Shown here one piece after another: positions 25,601 through 36,680 of a stretch of DNA of 64,000 nucleotides (position 1 is the stretch's first letter; each line of letters starts with the position of its first letter). The translations under genes and the position numbers were made by a program. Where the stretch lies: contig OZ029927.1 of the NCBI GenBank assembly GCA_964023275.1, forward strand, positions 12,255,226 through 12,319,225, written 5' to 3'. The notes beneath the pieces were generated by a model. The model made no database searches. It saw nothing but the letters and a program-made list of their open reading frames with translations, and was not told the DNA's origin. Source of the stretch: Norana najaformis (lineage: Eukaryota > Annelida > Clitellata > Crassiclitellata > Hormogastridae).

Positions 25601-28600
25601 GACTTGGTGTGCTCTCTATTCCAGATCGACCGTACATCACTTCACGGACTCCTGAAAGCAGGAAATTCAATGCTTATGTAGGAAACTTAGTCTCGCTATC
25701 GTTTTACTTCAAAGCAGAGCCTGCGGTTACGTCTGCAACAAACTGGACTTTTGTAAACTCAGCTGGACATCCAAAAGATCTACCAAAAACTACGCCTTCA
25801 TATTCTGGGTCATACTCCTCCAATAACCGTTATCTTACATTTAACTTAACATCAGAAGACTACTACGGAACTTACTCGATTACCTTACACAACACCATTG
25901 GCTCAACAACAGAAACTTATCAAGTTCTTCGTCCAGGCAAGTAATCCATTTTAGCAAAGTTAGAATGAATGTTTTGTACGCAGATGTGTGCGCATAAAAC
26001 ACTCAAGTCGCCACGACATTGATTGTAATGGGAATTGTAATTAGAAATTTATGTAGCGAAGAACCTAAACATTGGTACCTTCTACGCTAGCCTAAATGAT
26101 ACACATAATAAGGAACAGAAAGTTCATGAAATTATTAGCAAGCAATGCTGAGATAAGAAAATTCATCAGTGGTGGGCTCCTGCACACACGTAGAGCCCAG
26201 CAAACGGATACCCGTCCACAGTTGATAGTTGTCACCATGTTCAGAGTTATTAGACTGCGTTGCATCGAGGGTGAGGAACGACAAGCGATGCTGCCACCAC
26301 CTGTGGTACAAGTTTGCCTCATCATCCAGAATTTCCTCATATAAGGGAACATCGGGACGTCTTTCAAGCCAGTACGCCGGCGATGAGAGGCATTCGCCTG
26401 GTCGCGGTACCTCTCTGTGATTGACGATCGGTGCCACTCCAAAGACTTCTCGCCTTCCTTTAACGAATCGACGATCTGATGCCGGCATACAGATCTGTAG
26501 GTTAAATTGTCCATCTGGAGCCCGCCACCCAGAATGATAAATCTTATCAAACTGCGTCGAGGCATCGATTGCGTGGAACGAATCACACCATCGTGGGTGC
26601 ACAAATACCGTGTCGGAATGGTGAAAAAACACCGAAAAGCAGACCAGCGGGATTAGAAGTCTAAGCCAACGAACATTATCAACTAAATTTTACGTAAGAC
26701 ACGAATTAATATGCACCATGCAGGGTTGATTAATTGTGGCAATGTTATTTATGAAGGAATATCTCGTTCTTGCACTTATCAACTGCAATATATATGTCTC
26801 GGTCTCATCCATTCCTGGCCGAAGACCCATTCTTTCTGGTGCGCAAGGTGACCTGGTTGTCCAGCCAGCACGAACTTCCACAGCACAGCATAGAAGCTAT
26901 GCCTTGGTTGGTTCATATTTCTAAGATATGTCGCCTAGCAACGTATACGTCATGAGGTTCTTGGCCTTTCTTTGCCTCTTTGGTGAACTCTGTGACCTCT
27001 CAGCTCAAATTCCAGCCTTCTTAGGCCTGAAATTAGGCCTAATTAGAGCCTATACGAAGTTCAACGTAGCTTACAACTTCAAATCGCAAAGGGAGGCCAT
27101 ACTACATTGCTTTCGTGGATTACCTCTTTAAAATAGATAGGCAAGAACAAATTTGAAAAGTTCAGTGTCTGTATCCGTGATCTTAAGCCAAAAGCTGATT
27201 CGCGTTCAACTGACAAAGGCACGCTTATTATCAATCGTTCGGATCAATAGTTTCTATCAGGAAAAGGGAAAAATGAAATGAAAGTTGTGAATTGAGCTTA
27301 GAATGAAGGCAGGCAGGTAGCGATATTTAATCTATTTAAAGTCTTTGAAAAAGGGTATTTCGTAAAACTACGCAAATGTGCATCTTATGTGATGCTTTCC
27401 ATGCACACTGTGATTTTGTTTGGTTTAAATATCTCCAATATCTGTTGATCACAATTTATAAGAAATTCGATATATTTCCGCAACATCAAAGTGAAAATTT
27501 CTAAACGCATCTTTAATGTAGGTCTTAACATTTTGATTCAAGACGAAAACATTTTTATGTCGGTATTTTAAAACAATAAATTATTAATTAAGGGCTATAT
27601 AAATTAGATCCAATTATAAATGAAGGCCAAATATTGCCACAAGAATAACGTTTTATATGATATATGTACTGTATTTCCAGGGCCGCCTGATACACCATTG
27701 AATGTGAGAGCAGACTTTTTATCACATTATCTCATTGTAATTTCGTGGAACTGTATGTGGTTTAATGGCCGTCCACAAAAGATCTTTTTGCAACTGAAAG
27801 TTCCGGGTAACGATAGCGTAATCGACTCTTGGAATAGTTCTGTATCAAGCGACTGTTATAATTCAAGTTATACCACACAGTTTCAGAACGGCATTCAGCC
27901 TGAGACGTACTATGAGATCAGCGTTTGGTCAAACAACGACCTTGGTTCCAGTGATGTTGTCAAATTAACTGTGAAAACTCCCAAAACATTCAAATTCGTC
28001 GTTTCTCCTCAGAATATATCATTCAACGGAAATCAAGCGATTGTGAATTTCAGCGCCACTGATGGCAAAATAGCAAGACTTGACGTAACATGTTGTATTG
28101 AATTGACCGGAGATTGCTACTCTAATTATTACTACAATGTTAATGACACTCAAGTAAAATATGACAATCTGCCAAAAGGGAATGTGTATATATTCGACTT
28201 TAGAGTGTATGGTGGCAGAAATTTATATTACTTGACAATGGTGAAAGGCGTTAGAGTGTCGAGGATTGAAGATCCCGAACCTGTTGGTGAGTTTGAATCT
28301 AAAAAATAATGAAAATCGATTTTTTAGGATTCAGAATATTCGCTTCCACGGGTACGCAAGTTTTTCAAGTAGAGTGCATTATCTGGTCCTTGTTGTATAA
28401 GGTCAGATAATATCTAGTCAGGAATATAATTGGTGGATAACCTTTTGAGAAATATAGCCTGGGATGTGTAGTCTGTTATTTCGTGAATTTATATTTATTG
28501 ACGATAATTTAGAAACAAGTACCTAAGATACAATGCAGTATCGTCTAGGCATGGATATAGTCATCGCTAATAAGTCACCAAGTTGACCAGCGAACAATAG

Positions 28601-30669
28601 AAGTTTGTTGACATCAATTTTTACGCTACAGCGAAAGGCCTTTGCTTTTCTGCGCGGTCATCAGTAACCAAAAGTGTGATCCTATTGAGCACTTTATGGT
28701 AGAGTCATAAGAGATTTGCTTTGCCTCTTATATATCCACCATTCCCTTGCTCGTAATGTAATGTATTCAAAATGCAGAGAACACCTTTGAATATTCTGCC
28801 TAGCCTAAGTTCTTTTTGACTGATCTGAAGTGTCAGATTTGTACTCATTGATAAAATGGATCCAATGCTTCAATATTTTCAAGGAATTAATATCTTTCCT
28901 ACACAGATGGCGAAAATGTTAATCCTCTGCTCATGCCGGTCATTATTTTGGGGGTTCTTTTTGGAGTCGCTGTCTTAGCGTTGATCGGCTGCTTCATTGC
29001 TTTTCTTGTCTGCAAATGTCGTCAGAACATGCAGCCCAACAACTCACAACAAACAAAGGTAAAAACTATTAAATAGCCTATGGTGATTTTGTTCTGAGCA
29101 TAAATCGGCAACTAGTCCTATTGTGTCTAGTTAATTTCTCAGTTATATCAATAATAATTAAAACGGAATGATTTGGTGCAAATAGCCTAATAGTACTGTA
29201 TGGTCGTCTACCCAAACACCAATCGCAATCGACGTTTGTTAGCTTTACTGTGCTTATGCTAGCGTCCTAATCACAGCGCCAAGCTAAAAGTTATACTTAA
29301 TACAATTGTAAGTTTGTATGATGTCATCTTGAGCTTGAAGCAGACCTATACGTTCATGCTTTACATTGTCCGACTAGCTGCATCGATGTCTTCCTTTCTG
29401 GTATTTCTATTATACTACAGCACACTTCTTGCTTCGATGTCATCAAGTGCCAAGATGATGAAAATGTGCTGATACATTTTTCCTACATACATCTTTAAAG
29501 ATCTCGATTGTTCCTGTAACTGGCCTCCTTTGTCGGTAATCGCTCCGTTTCTGACTTCACTGCACTGCCTTTTGCTTTTCAATGTCCTGTCAACAGACAC
29601 CTGATGTCTCTGTCTCATCTCCCACTTCTTCTTAGCCATCTTTGTTGCCTGGTTTCTGTGCTCCATGGCTTGTTTCGCCTGCTCATCACTTATATAGCTT
29701 TCATCGCTCCTAGTACTGTTGTGTTTATCTTGACGACTCTCATACTCGAGTCCTTTTCTCCTACAGTGACATGTTCTTCAAGCCTCTTATTTGGCTCTTT
29801 CATGTATGTTGCCATCAAGACCGACCTGCTTAGTATCCCAATATCCCGTTTCAAGTCATACGTCTTCCACCCTCAACCTTGATTGCTGTAGCGGCAGTTC
29901 AACTTTGCGCAAACCCAGATTGTGACCTGAAGTTTTGTCTGTTCCCTGGAATGTTTTATAACTGCGAATGTTAATTTCCAATTTGTTTCCACCGACATCT
30001 GGTCGATCATGTTCGAGTGCCATCCATGTCCATTTTCTGCAGTCGTTTTGTTGGAAACTAATTTAATCTTATGACTTCTATAGCGTTGTAAACAAAATGC
30101 ACAAGGCATCAGTCGATGGTGGCTTCAAGTGATATCGTAGCCAAGAATCATAATCTGTTGAAGCAGCCAGGTCGAATTCCACATCGGAATCTTGCGCTGC
30201 AAATGAAATACAAAAGAATTTTAGTATTTACATATTTGGCTGAATTTCAACTACATTTATCTGAAATCACAATAACCATGATAGCATTGCTACAAAAAAT
30301 GAACTTTTCACAATCGGGCTAATTTCATTTACCTCCCGCCTTATCAATGTTCTATAGACGTATGTCTTTAATCATCGTGTATGTATTAGCAGCTAAGGAA
30401 ACAGACAAACGCCAGAGCTCCGAAATCAACCACACAACGGCAAAACGAGGCGTATGAAGAGGAGGAAGACACATACGAAGCGGTTGAAGATATCCCTTCA
30501 CGAGATTACGCTAATTACACATCACTAAAGGTTCGATATTTTCTCTCTGTCTAGGGACAAGTTTGCCAGCTCATTTGATCCATGATTGAATAATATTACC
30601 TTACTTTTCTCTTCCTTATATGCAATGCAGCCTCATCCGCTTGGTTCAGTCACATCCCAGGTTTTTTGA
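16667..30669 (+). CDS. Receptor gene B: six Ig-like domains, FN3, TM, ITAM-like tail
   Basis: Predicted type I membrane receptor. Exons: signal 16667-16718; D1a 17013-17294; D2a 19091-19447; D3a 21827-22129; D1b 22533-22814; D2b 24945-25301; D3b 25625-25936; FN3 plus membrane-proximal module 27681-28286; membrane 28907-29058; tail 30393-30530; last tail exon 30631-30669 (stop TGA 30667). Lengths sum to 2880 bases, 959 residues, with every junction in phase and no stop. D1 (18-111, 332-425) has the B-strand Cys (ETCTFQW) and DAGNYS but no F-strand Cys. D2 (112-230, 426-544) has canonical Cys, Trp, Cys. D3 (231-331, 545-648) keeps Trp and YYGTYS but lacks both Cys. FN3 (649-850) has NCMWFNG and WSNNDLGSS. 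The hydrophobic span is near 857-883. The tail has YEAV, ten residues, then YTSL. Both D3 exons end at GC donors (AG|GCAAGT). Six domains in one protein, or alternative use of the two blocks, are both possible. Ligand unknown. Confidence 0.85.
19525..19565. repeat. CATA microsatellite
   Basis: Tandem CATA repeats directly after D2a and abutting the solo LTR. A second, longer CATA/TACA tract is at 20403-20465, and a related tract follows D2b at 25383-25415. Confidence 0.8.
19566..19918. mobile_element. Solo LTR, probably Gypsy-type (fossil)
   Basis: About 350 bases bounded by TGTTACGT and TTGTAACA (short inverted ends TGTTAC...GTAACA), flanked by ATAC on both sides, which could be a 4-bp target duplication or chance within the CATA repeat. 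No internal retroviral coding region is present. Family placement is from end structure only. Confidence 0.5.
20710..21010. repeat. Diverged copy of an unclassified GC-richer repeat
   Basis: It aligns by eye with 26170-26460, for example in the TTTTCAGAGTT, TGTTGCATTGAGAATGA and CTTCAAAGACT neighbourhoods. A third, truncated copy (22266-22414) ends at the tandem-duplication breakpoint. The intron between D2a and D3a that holds this copy shows no exon of its own. Confidence 0.45.
22415..26221 (+). repeat. Tandem duplication inside gene B, unit 2 (D1b-D2b-D3b)
   Basis: Second copy of the block, retaining all three exons with intact frames and splice sites. No second signal-peptide exon lies between the units, so it belongs to the same gene. 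It carries a LINE insertion (24220-24656) that unit 1 lacks at the matching site near 18740. Confidence 0.85.
24220..24656 (+). mobile_element. 5'-truncated LINE, C-terminal RT fragment, with 9-bp TSD
   Basis: It encodes the C-terminal part of a LINE polymerase (FGRKCFRKIIKVRWTQKLSN, then FGHVCKM, KRGRPHKEWVDDI and ERQQWKNIV) in one open frame ending at a TAA at 24631-24633, followed by a GAT-repeat tail. It is flanked by perfect ATATGCTAT at 24211-24219 and 24657-24665. The paralogous site in unit 1 is empty. The clade is probably RTE-like or a related group with microsatellite tails; this is not certain. Confidence 0.85.
26135..26632 (-). other. Unassigned 165-codon open frame inside an intron of gene B
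   Basis: It is open on the minus strand and GC-richer than its surroundings, in the intron between D3b and the FN3 exon. The frame includes VNHREVPRPGECLSSPAYW and YHRWWQHRLSFL. I recognise no family. A diverged, apparently degraded relative lies at 20710-21010, which points to a repeat or mobile-element fragment more than a nested gene. Confidence 0.3.
26640..27620. other. Intron sequence of gene B without recognised feature
   Basis: Between the unassigned open frame and the FN3 exon. It has short open frames on both strands with no domain motif and no matching paralogous block elsewhere in the window. Confidence 0.4.
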
Positions 30670-30955
30670 AACATCATGTTAATTTACAGACTGAAACAAT
30701 TGACATTACATTATATTAGTTTTCTAAACACTAATGAGAAAGCTGTCGTTATAAATTGTTAAATCAATTACTTTAAATGTTGTTTTTCTCTTGCAGTTAT
30801 CTCATCTGCATATTGTACATTCATTTTTATAAAATAACGCTCATCGTTAAAATAGGAATGATTATTCTCTCTATGGAAACTGCGAATGATGAACTATAAA
30901 CCCATTTTCACTTCGAGATGAACCTATATATAAATATTCAAAGACTCTTAAGAAG

Positions 30956-31175
30956 CTGGCGCCGTGACACAGTAGCAGATTGCTAATGACTTTGTTTTTC
31001 ATACCTGGGTTCGAATCTCGGTTCGTGATGGGAAACTGGAAATTTATTTTGCATCCGGTAAGGGATCATTTCTGGGTTTGCAAGATTTCTGTTGACGTGT
31101 TTTCATTGCAGAGCCATTCACTAAGAACACTGGTCAACATAGAAATCGTTACTGACTGGAAAAGGCCCTAATGTG
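30956..31175 (+). mobile_element. Second tRNA-derived SINE family
   Basis: The head has GCCGTGACACAGTAGCAG and a near-ideal B box GGGTTCGAATCTCGG about 40 bases later. The head and body differ from the SINE upstream of genes A, C and D. It lies 10 bases before the left end of transposon copy 2. Confidence 0.55.
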
Positions 31176-31428
31176 TAGCATCTTGGTGTGCTGAACACGA
31201 ATATAACCATAAAAATTTTTTATTGGCTCTCGTTTTGAAAATATTTCATATAGTTCATTTTTTATGTTTCACCATGTAAATTTATGCAGTAGGACTGCGA
31301 CAATATCCTAAATAAGTCTAGAATGATGTAATATTCCACCTCATTGCACAATCCCATCATGGACACATCATGCACAGTTGATTACGTCATTTTCTGATGC
31401 AATGTAAAACTACAGCCAGTCGGCTGCT

Positions 31429-31461
31429 GACGTAAGATGACGTCAGCAGTGTACTATATAA
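31429..31461 (+). promoter_or_regulatory. CRE and TATA promoter of transposon copy 2
   Basis: TGACGTAA (31428-31435) and the palindromic TGACGTCA (31438-31445) precede TATATAA (31455-31461), about 117 bases before the ATG. The arrangement TGACGTCAGCA followed by TATATAAAGCGAG is mirrored in copy 3 (58255-58289, minus strand). Confidence 0.6.
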
Positions 31462-31577
31462 AGCGAGTCGGAACGGTTGAGCATTTACAATATTACAGAC
31501 TTTGTGCGAGACAGTTTAAGTTACTGTTTTATAAAACTATTATTACTTTATCCATTTAGATACAATACAGAACAGTA

Positions 31578-33269
31578 ATGCCTCGGAAGTGCGTAAATAC
31601 TGTGGACAACTTTTGTTACATTTGTGGGGAAGTGACATTTGCCAACCAGAAGAAAAGTATCACTTATCAAGTCAAGAAGGCATATCATGCTTACTTCGAA
31701 TGCAAGGTTGGTGACCAAGACAAGCCATGGGCCCCGCATATAAGCTGTGCTACATGTACAACACAGCTTTCACAGTGGTTGAATGGCAAAAGACCATCAA
31801 TGCCGTTTGCAGTTTCCATGGTGTGGAGAGAGCAAAGCAACCACGTAGATGACTGTTACTTCTGCTTGGTTCCTCCTCTTTCCGGTGGAATAACGAAGCA
31901 AAAGAAGTCGACAATAGTCTACCCAAACATTCCGTCAGCATTGAGACCAGTTCCACATGGTGATGGACTTCCTATTCCAGAACCTCCAGCAGAATATATT
32001 TTCCTTGATTCATCTGATGAGGACAAGGGTGAGCCGACATGTTCTTCTCCTGGTCCGTCAGCGTGCAGTGATCCCGATTTTCACTGTGGTGCATCATCAA
32101 CCCCACACAGAATAACACAGGAAGAACTAAATGACCTTGTTCGTGATTTGGACTTATCCAAAAACAAGGCAGAATTGCTAGGATCAAGACTCCAACAATG
32201 GAATCTTCTAGAAGAAGATGTCACAATTACTTCATATAGAAAGCGCCATCAGCAGTTGGAACCTTTCTTTATGAAGGAAGGTAATCTGGTATTCTGTTCC
32301 AATATTGACGACCTCATGAATGCCTTACAGATCACTCATGACCCACAAGAATGGAGACTCTTTGTAGACTCTTCAACACTGAGTCTTAAGGCTGTGCTTT
32401 TGCACAATGGAAACCGTCTTCCATCTATTCCATTAGCGCATGCTGTCCACATGAAAGAGACATACGATAACCTAAAACAGCTACTGCATTCCATTGACTA
32501 TAACAAGTACAAATGGCACCTGTGTGGTGATTTAAAGGTAGTTGCCATTTTAATGGGACTGCAGCAAGGATATACAAAATATATGTGTTTCTTGTGTGAG
32601 TGGGATAGCCGAGCAAGAGAGTTGCACTACGTGCGGAAGGAATGGACTCCCAGACAAAACATGGCAGTTGGACAGAAGAATATCCAGCACCCAGCTCTGG
32701 TCGAGGCTCACAAAATCCTACTACCACCCCTTCACATCAAACTAGGTTTGGTGAAGAACTTCGTGAAAGCCATGGACCGCACTTCGCCAGCTTTCCGATA
32801 CCTGCATGAAAAATTCCCTCGACTCAGCGAAGCAAAGATTAAAGAGGGAGTTTTTGTGGGTCCTCAGATTAGAGAACTCTTCAAAGATGACCGCTTCAAC
32901 AACTTGCTGGAGGGTGATGCGAAACAAGCATGGAATGCTTTTCGTCTAGTGTCTACAGACTTTCTGGGGAATGTTAGGGCAGAAAACTACAAGGAACTAG
33001 TAGAAGACATGCTCAAGCAGTACCAGAAATTTCGCTGCAATATGTCTCTGAAGATGCATTTCCTTCATTCCCATCTGGATTTCTTCCCTGACAACTGTGG
33101 TATGGTTAGTGACGAACATGGCGAACGTTTTCATCAAGATATCGCAACAATGGAGCAAAGGTACCAGGGAAAATGGTCCACTACAATGTTGGCTGACTAC
33201 TGCTGGACACTCCGCAGAGATGCTCCCGAACAGCTGTACAAGAGACAGGCAAAAAAATCTAAGAACTAG
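31578..33269 (+). CDS. Transposase-like protein, 563 aa, intact (unclassified DNA transposon)
   Basis: Single-exon gene lying wholly between the TIRs. The N-terminus has three Cys pairs, C13xxC16, C57xxC60 and C93xxC96 with H89, consistent with a zinc-binding DNA-recognition domain. An acidic, Ser/Pro-rich linker (about 140-175) follows. The C-terminal two-thirds has an RNase H-like look: D264 in FVDSSTLSLKAVLLHNGN, D318 in CGDLKVVAILMGLQQGY, CFLCEWDSR (337-344) and GERFHQDI (515-522). D264, D318 and E516 or D521 are candidate catalytic acidic residues by inference. Similar proteins recur as multicopy hypothetical proteins in many invertebrates (recalled, not searched). I cannot name the superfamily. 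The frame is uninterrupted and ends at a TAG at 33267-33269. It could be a functional transposase or a preserved domesticated gene. Confidence 0.8.
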   Translation: MPRKCVNTVDNFCYICGEVTFANQKKSITYQVKKAYHAYFECKVGDQDKPWAPHISCATCTTQLSQWLNGKRPSMPFAVSMVWREQSNHVDDCYFCLVPPLSGGITKQKKSTIVYPNIPSALRPVPHGDGLPIPEPPAEYIFLDSSDEDKGEPTCSSPGPSACSDPDFHCGASSTPHRITQEELNDLVRDLDLSKNKAELLGSRLQQWNLLEEDVTITSYRKRHQQLEPFFMKEGNLVFCSNIDDLMNALQITHDPQEWRLFVDSSTLSLKAVLLHNGNRLPSIPLAHAVHMKETYDNLKQLLHSIDYNKYKWHLCGDLKVVAILMGLQQGYTKYMCFLCEWDSRARELHYVRKEWTPRQNMAVGQKNIQHPALVEAHKILLPPLHIKLGLVKNFVKAMDRTSPAFRYLHEKFPRLSEAKIKEGVFVGPQIRELFKDDRFNNLLEGDAKQAWNAFRLVSTDFLGNVRAENYKELVEDMLKQYQKFRCNMSLKMHFLHSHLDFFPDNCGMVSDEHGERFHQDIATMEQRYQGKWSTTMLADYCWTLRRDAPEQLYKRQAKKSKN

Positions 33270-34975
33270 TCTATGACCTGGTTTTTACAAATATTAACTG
33301 TAAGTGTATCATTATTGGCATGCATTGTGCGATATAAAATTACTTCATTTCAGATTACAAAAAAACTAGAGCCAATTCGGCATTTTCACTGTCATATTCG
33401 TGTTCAGCACATACAAATTGATAAGAACTGACTAATTTCATTTCAGTAACATGACTTTTGTAAAAATTTGTTGTCCAGTGGAATTCAAGAACTGCCGTTG
33501 ATAGAGGTGTATTATAACATTTTGAACTGTTACCTGAATCTGCCTTAACTTATGTAAAATTACTGGAGGTAGTGAGCTTAATGATTTGAAGGGTTTGCTT
33601 TTGTGTTATTTAGGTAAACTGTTACACTTGAGTGCATGGAGCTTTCGATTTGATGATTGAGATTGGCCAAAAGATTGGAGAAGAGATTGGCCAACAAAAT
33701 ATTTTACCTACAGAAGTAGAATAGACAACTCTTATTTGCGTATGCCAGTATAGCCTAGTTGTCTTATAGTAAACATTAAGACGAAGTCTTCGCTGTCTTA
33801 GTATAAAAGACTCAATTCTATTAACCTAGTTTTTCGCTTACGATATTGCTTAGTTAGAACTATTTGATAACTGCACATATTATTCAAATTAGCTGTACTT
33901 AGCATAACAGTCGTTACATTAGTTCCTTGGTTTTTAATCGGCCATGCTTACATAAGCATATGTATTTGCATGTATATATATATATCTGTGTGCTAAAATA
34001 AAGCACTTTTAAACGGCTCAACAAGAAATTGAGTGTTCCATTCTTAATCAAAGCAAGTCTTAGTTTCATTCACTTTATTCATTCTTGGCTGGACAAACGG
34101 GAAAAACCGCATGCCGAAGAGATAAAGGCCTTATTCTTTGAATACCTGTACAATTTTTATCACTCAACTTCTCACACGTTTAACTAAGCTACTATAAAAC
34201 CTGAAGAATACAAACTCATTAACATTCTCGCTACACAACTTCAAAAATTCTCTTCGTCAATGATATCTACAATATACCAGTAGACTTTAGATATTAAAGA
34301 TTATTTTGTAGTTTATATCGATTGAGGACATTAAAGCATTTATTACGAGCGCAAAGTCAGTAAATGTGAAGTATGCTCTCTATAGGAGCAAAGATGGAGT
34401 CATACAAAGGCCAGAGTGAAATAGTGACCTTTTTTACAAATGATTTAAATTACAGGAGCGAGTTGGCAAGTCAGGCCTTCTGTTGTAGACGATTATGCAG
34501 ATCAGATGACTTAAATAGTGCCCTTACGTACTTCCTGTGCATGATGGAGTTGAAAAAAGGCCATTACAGCGCTGAGAGCAATAGTAATAATAAGACAATT
34601 TACATGGCGCCATAGCACGGCCGAAGCCGAGAAAGGCATAAATTCAAAAATCAATAACTCATATAATATGTTAAAACGTAGTCTTGATTTGTGGTCACTA
34701 TCTTTGCTTAGTCAACTTCTTGCATAAACAATTATATATCTTGTTCGGTTTAATCACCTAAACGCGTGACGACACGGTTTTTCTAAGTCAAACTCTTGAA
34801 TGTAATAATTCAAGAGCCAAGAGCATCTAATGACAATTTAATACTTATCCGCATGTAAGATGCAAATAAATGCCTCTTCCAAGTTAATATAGTGTACGTA
34901 ATTATTCATTCACAAAATATAGTGCATATACAGGTCTAGTAAAGTTTAGCATGCCGTTTTGAATGACATGATTAG

Positions 34976-35060
34976 GTAAGTAAGTAGTTTATTGCTCCAG
35001 AAAATAATAAAACATTGAAAATAACAAAAAGAATATATCGGGGTATGGTGAATAGATACG
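34976..35060 (-). mobile_element. Possible 3' end of a LINE in antisense
   Basis: GTAAGTAAGTAG followed by TTTATTGCTCC reads on the minus strand as an AATAAA-bearing 3' end with a TTAC tail, like the CR1/L2-type LINE at 5.7-10.4 kb. The upstream body was not recognised. Confidence 0.35.
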
Positions 35061-35456
35061 TTTCGCTTTCCAAAATAAAACTAACAAGGAGCAATACAAT
35101 ACATTGCAGTTATAGCACTGAAGTTACAACAGGCAGCTCCGCTGTTTCGTAAATTTGGGTAAAAGTGACGTTGAGAAACGCTGAGTTTGAAGATTGGCCT
35201 AAACTTGAAAGGTTGCTGGTATCAGGCTTTTTTATACAACCATGATTGTTATATCAAAATGTAATTTGTTGTGGTAGGTCTAAGAGTAACGCATACTATT
35301 TCATTCATTATGCTAGCAAAACAGCTTAGCGAAGCTGTCAGTGAATGGAGGGAAGACATCAGAACAAATATCTTACACCGCAATTGACTTTGAAAGCTGT
35401 TAAACATTGGACTACATGTTAATAATATATGCACATGACATTGAGTATATTTGCAG

Positions 35457-35507
35457 GGCCTGAAAAATATATTTCAGCTGCCTATGACAGAAAGAAAAAG
35501 TCCTCAG
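35457..35507 (+). other. Orphan tail-exon-like segment
   Basis: Bounded by TTTGCAG on the left and GTATGG on the right. The 51 bases read GPEKYISAAYDRKKSS in phase 1-1. It would encode a basic, Tyr-containing cytoplasmic peptide. It lies between genes B and C, near a tandem duplication. It could be a relic of a lost receptor gene, an alternative tail exon of B, or chance. Confidence 0.25.
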
Positions 35508-35864
35508 GTATGGAATATAAAAGCTTATTGAATCTCACCTATCGCTAAGAAGCAAGGACTAGTAGACCGCATATTTTATTGATTGTAATACATAATCTAG
35601 GTATTCATGTGATAAATTGTTCTTTACCACCGGCCATAGTCTATCGCTGATAAAGTTTAACATGCGCATCACTATTCTAAGAAAAAGTCCTCAGGTTTGG
35701 AATATAAAAGCTTATTGAATCTCACCTATCGCTAAGAACCAAGGACTAATAGACCGCATATTTTAAATATTTTTTCTACCTAAAGTAAGTATTCATGTGA
35801 TAAATTGTTCTTTACCACCGGCCATAGTCTATCGCTGATAAAATTTAACATGCGCATCAATATA
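35492..35864. repeat. Tandem duplication of about 185 bp
   Basis: Units 35492-35674 and 35680-35864 share GAAAAAGTCCTCAGGT, GGAATATAAAAGCTTATTG, CTATCGCTAAGAA and GTATTCATGTGATAAATTG with a few differences. A weaker third relative lies near 43183-43250. Confidence 0.85.
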
Positions 35865-36384
35865 TTACTGTAACAATCTACCACGATATACACGCTAAAG
35901 TAGCACAGATTAAATAGCCAGAATTTAGTTAATACAGCGATTAAAATTGAGTTTCAAACTTTTAGTTAAACTCAGACACTTAGACTTAACCTAAACACTG
36001 TTGCATATAAATAACACAGCGTTGTTATAAGGAAGATATCAGTAATAAATGTAAGCGTTTATATTTTGTCATCCGTCTTCAATTGTGGTGTCACGTTTTT
36101 TAATGGCACCATTATTGATTATATTTTTAGTTGTAAGGATTGGATCAAACACTTCGACTAAACATTTTGCAGCACTAATAGGACAGAGTAATGCATGCTA
36201 ATCTAGTATTCTGATTATACATGTATAGAGTAGTTTGACTTCAGGAAGGACGAAAACCTTAGCTATTTCGCCTTTTTGATATAATCAATTATCGTCGTTA
36301 TATTTGGATTTATTTTATCTTATAATGTCTTGTATTATCTAAATAATACACTTGTGTCATTAATTTATATATCGCTATATTTAT

Positions 36385-36680
36385 ATCATGATGGTTTCTA
36401 GTGGTTAGTGTGCCGGACTGTAAACTCAGAGATCGAGAGTTCAAATCTCCATCAGGACAGAAATTTGTTTCAAAATTTTGTCTCCACTTGTCTTCTAACG
36501 AACTCAGCCATAATGATAATAACAAGATCGGTTCATTTATCGCTCGATGGTCTTTAGCGATAATGAGCACAATCACCGTACACTGTCAGTGTGATGATCA
36601 GACTGCAGGGAGAGCACTGGCTATCCTCTTCATATGCCGAGGCTAAAGAAATGAAGTCGCTAACACGTCATGCTTATGGT
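36385..36680 (+). mobile_element. tRNA-derived SINE copy upstream of gene C
   Basis: Same family as 45-300, with matching flanks, so the two are copies by segmental duplication. B-box-like GAGAGTTCAAATCTCC is conserved. It ends about 90 bases before the ATG of gene C. Confidence 0.65.

Larger units (their letters stand above)
31187..33411 (+). mobile_element. DNA transposon copy 2 with intact gene, about 50-bp TIRs
   Basis: The left end 31187-31236 and the right end 33358-33411 are inverted repeats. Both read inward TGTGCTGAACACGAATAT, then AAAAT, then ATTGGCTCTnGTTTT with small differences. The end motif ATGTGCTGA...AATATGA also fits the TIR of copy 3. No clear target duplication was seen. 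The inside holds one promoter and one open gene. Confidence 0.85.
33412..36384. other. Intergenic region between transposon copy 2 and gene C
   Basis: AT-rich with many short repeats. It contains a TATA microsatellite near 33975, a possible antisense LINE 3' end at 34976-35060, an orphan exon-like segment at 35457-35507 and a 185-bp tandem duplication at 35492-35864. From 36340 the sequence is a segmental duplicate of the start of the window. Confidence 0.5.

Noticed and set aside
32425-32927. Antisense open frames inside transposon copy 2
   Set aside because: Shadows of the 563-codon sense frame; no family features.
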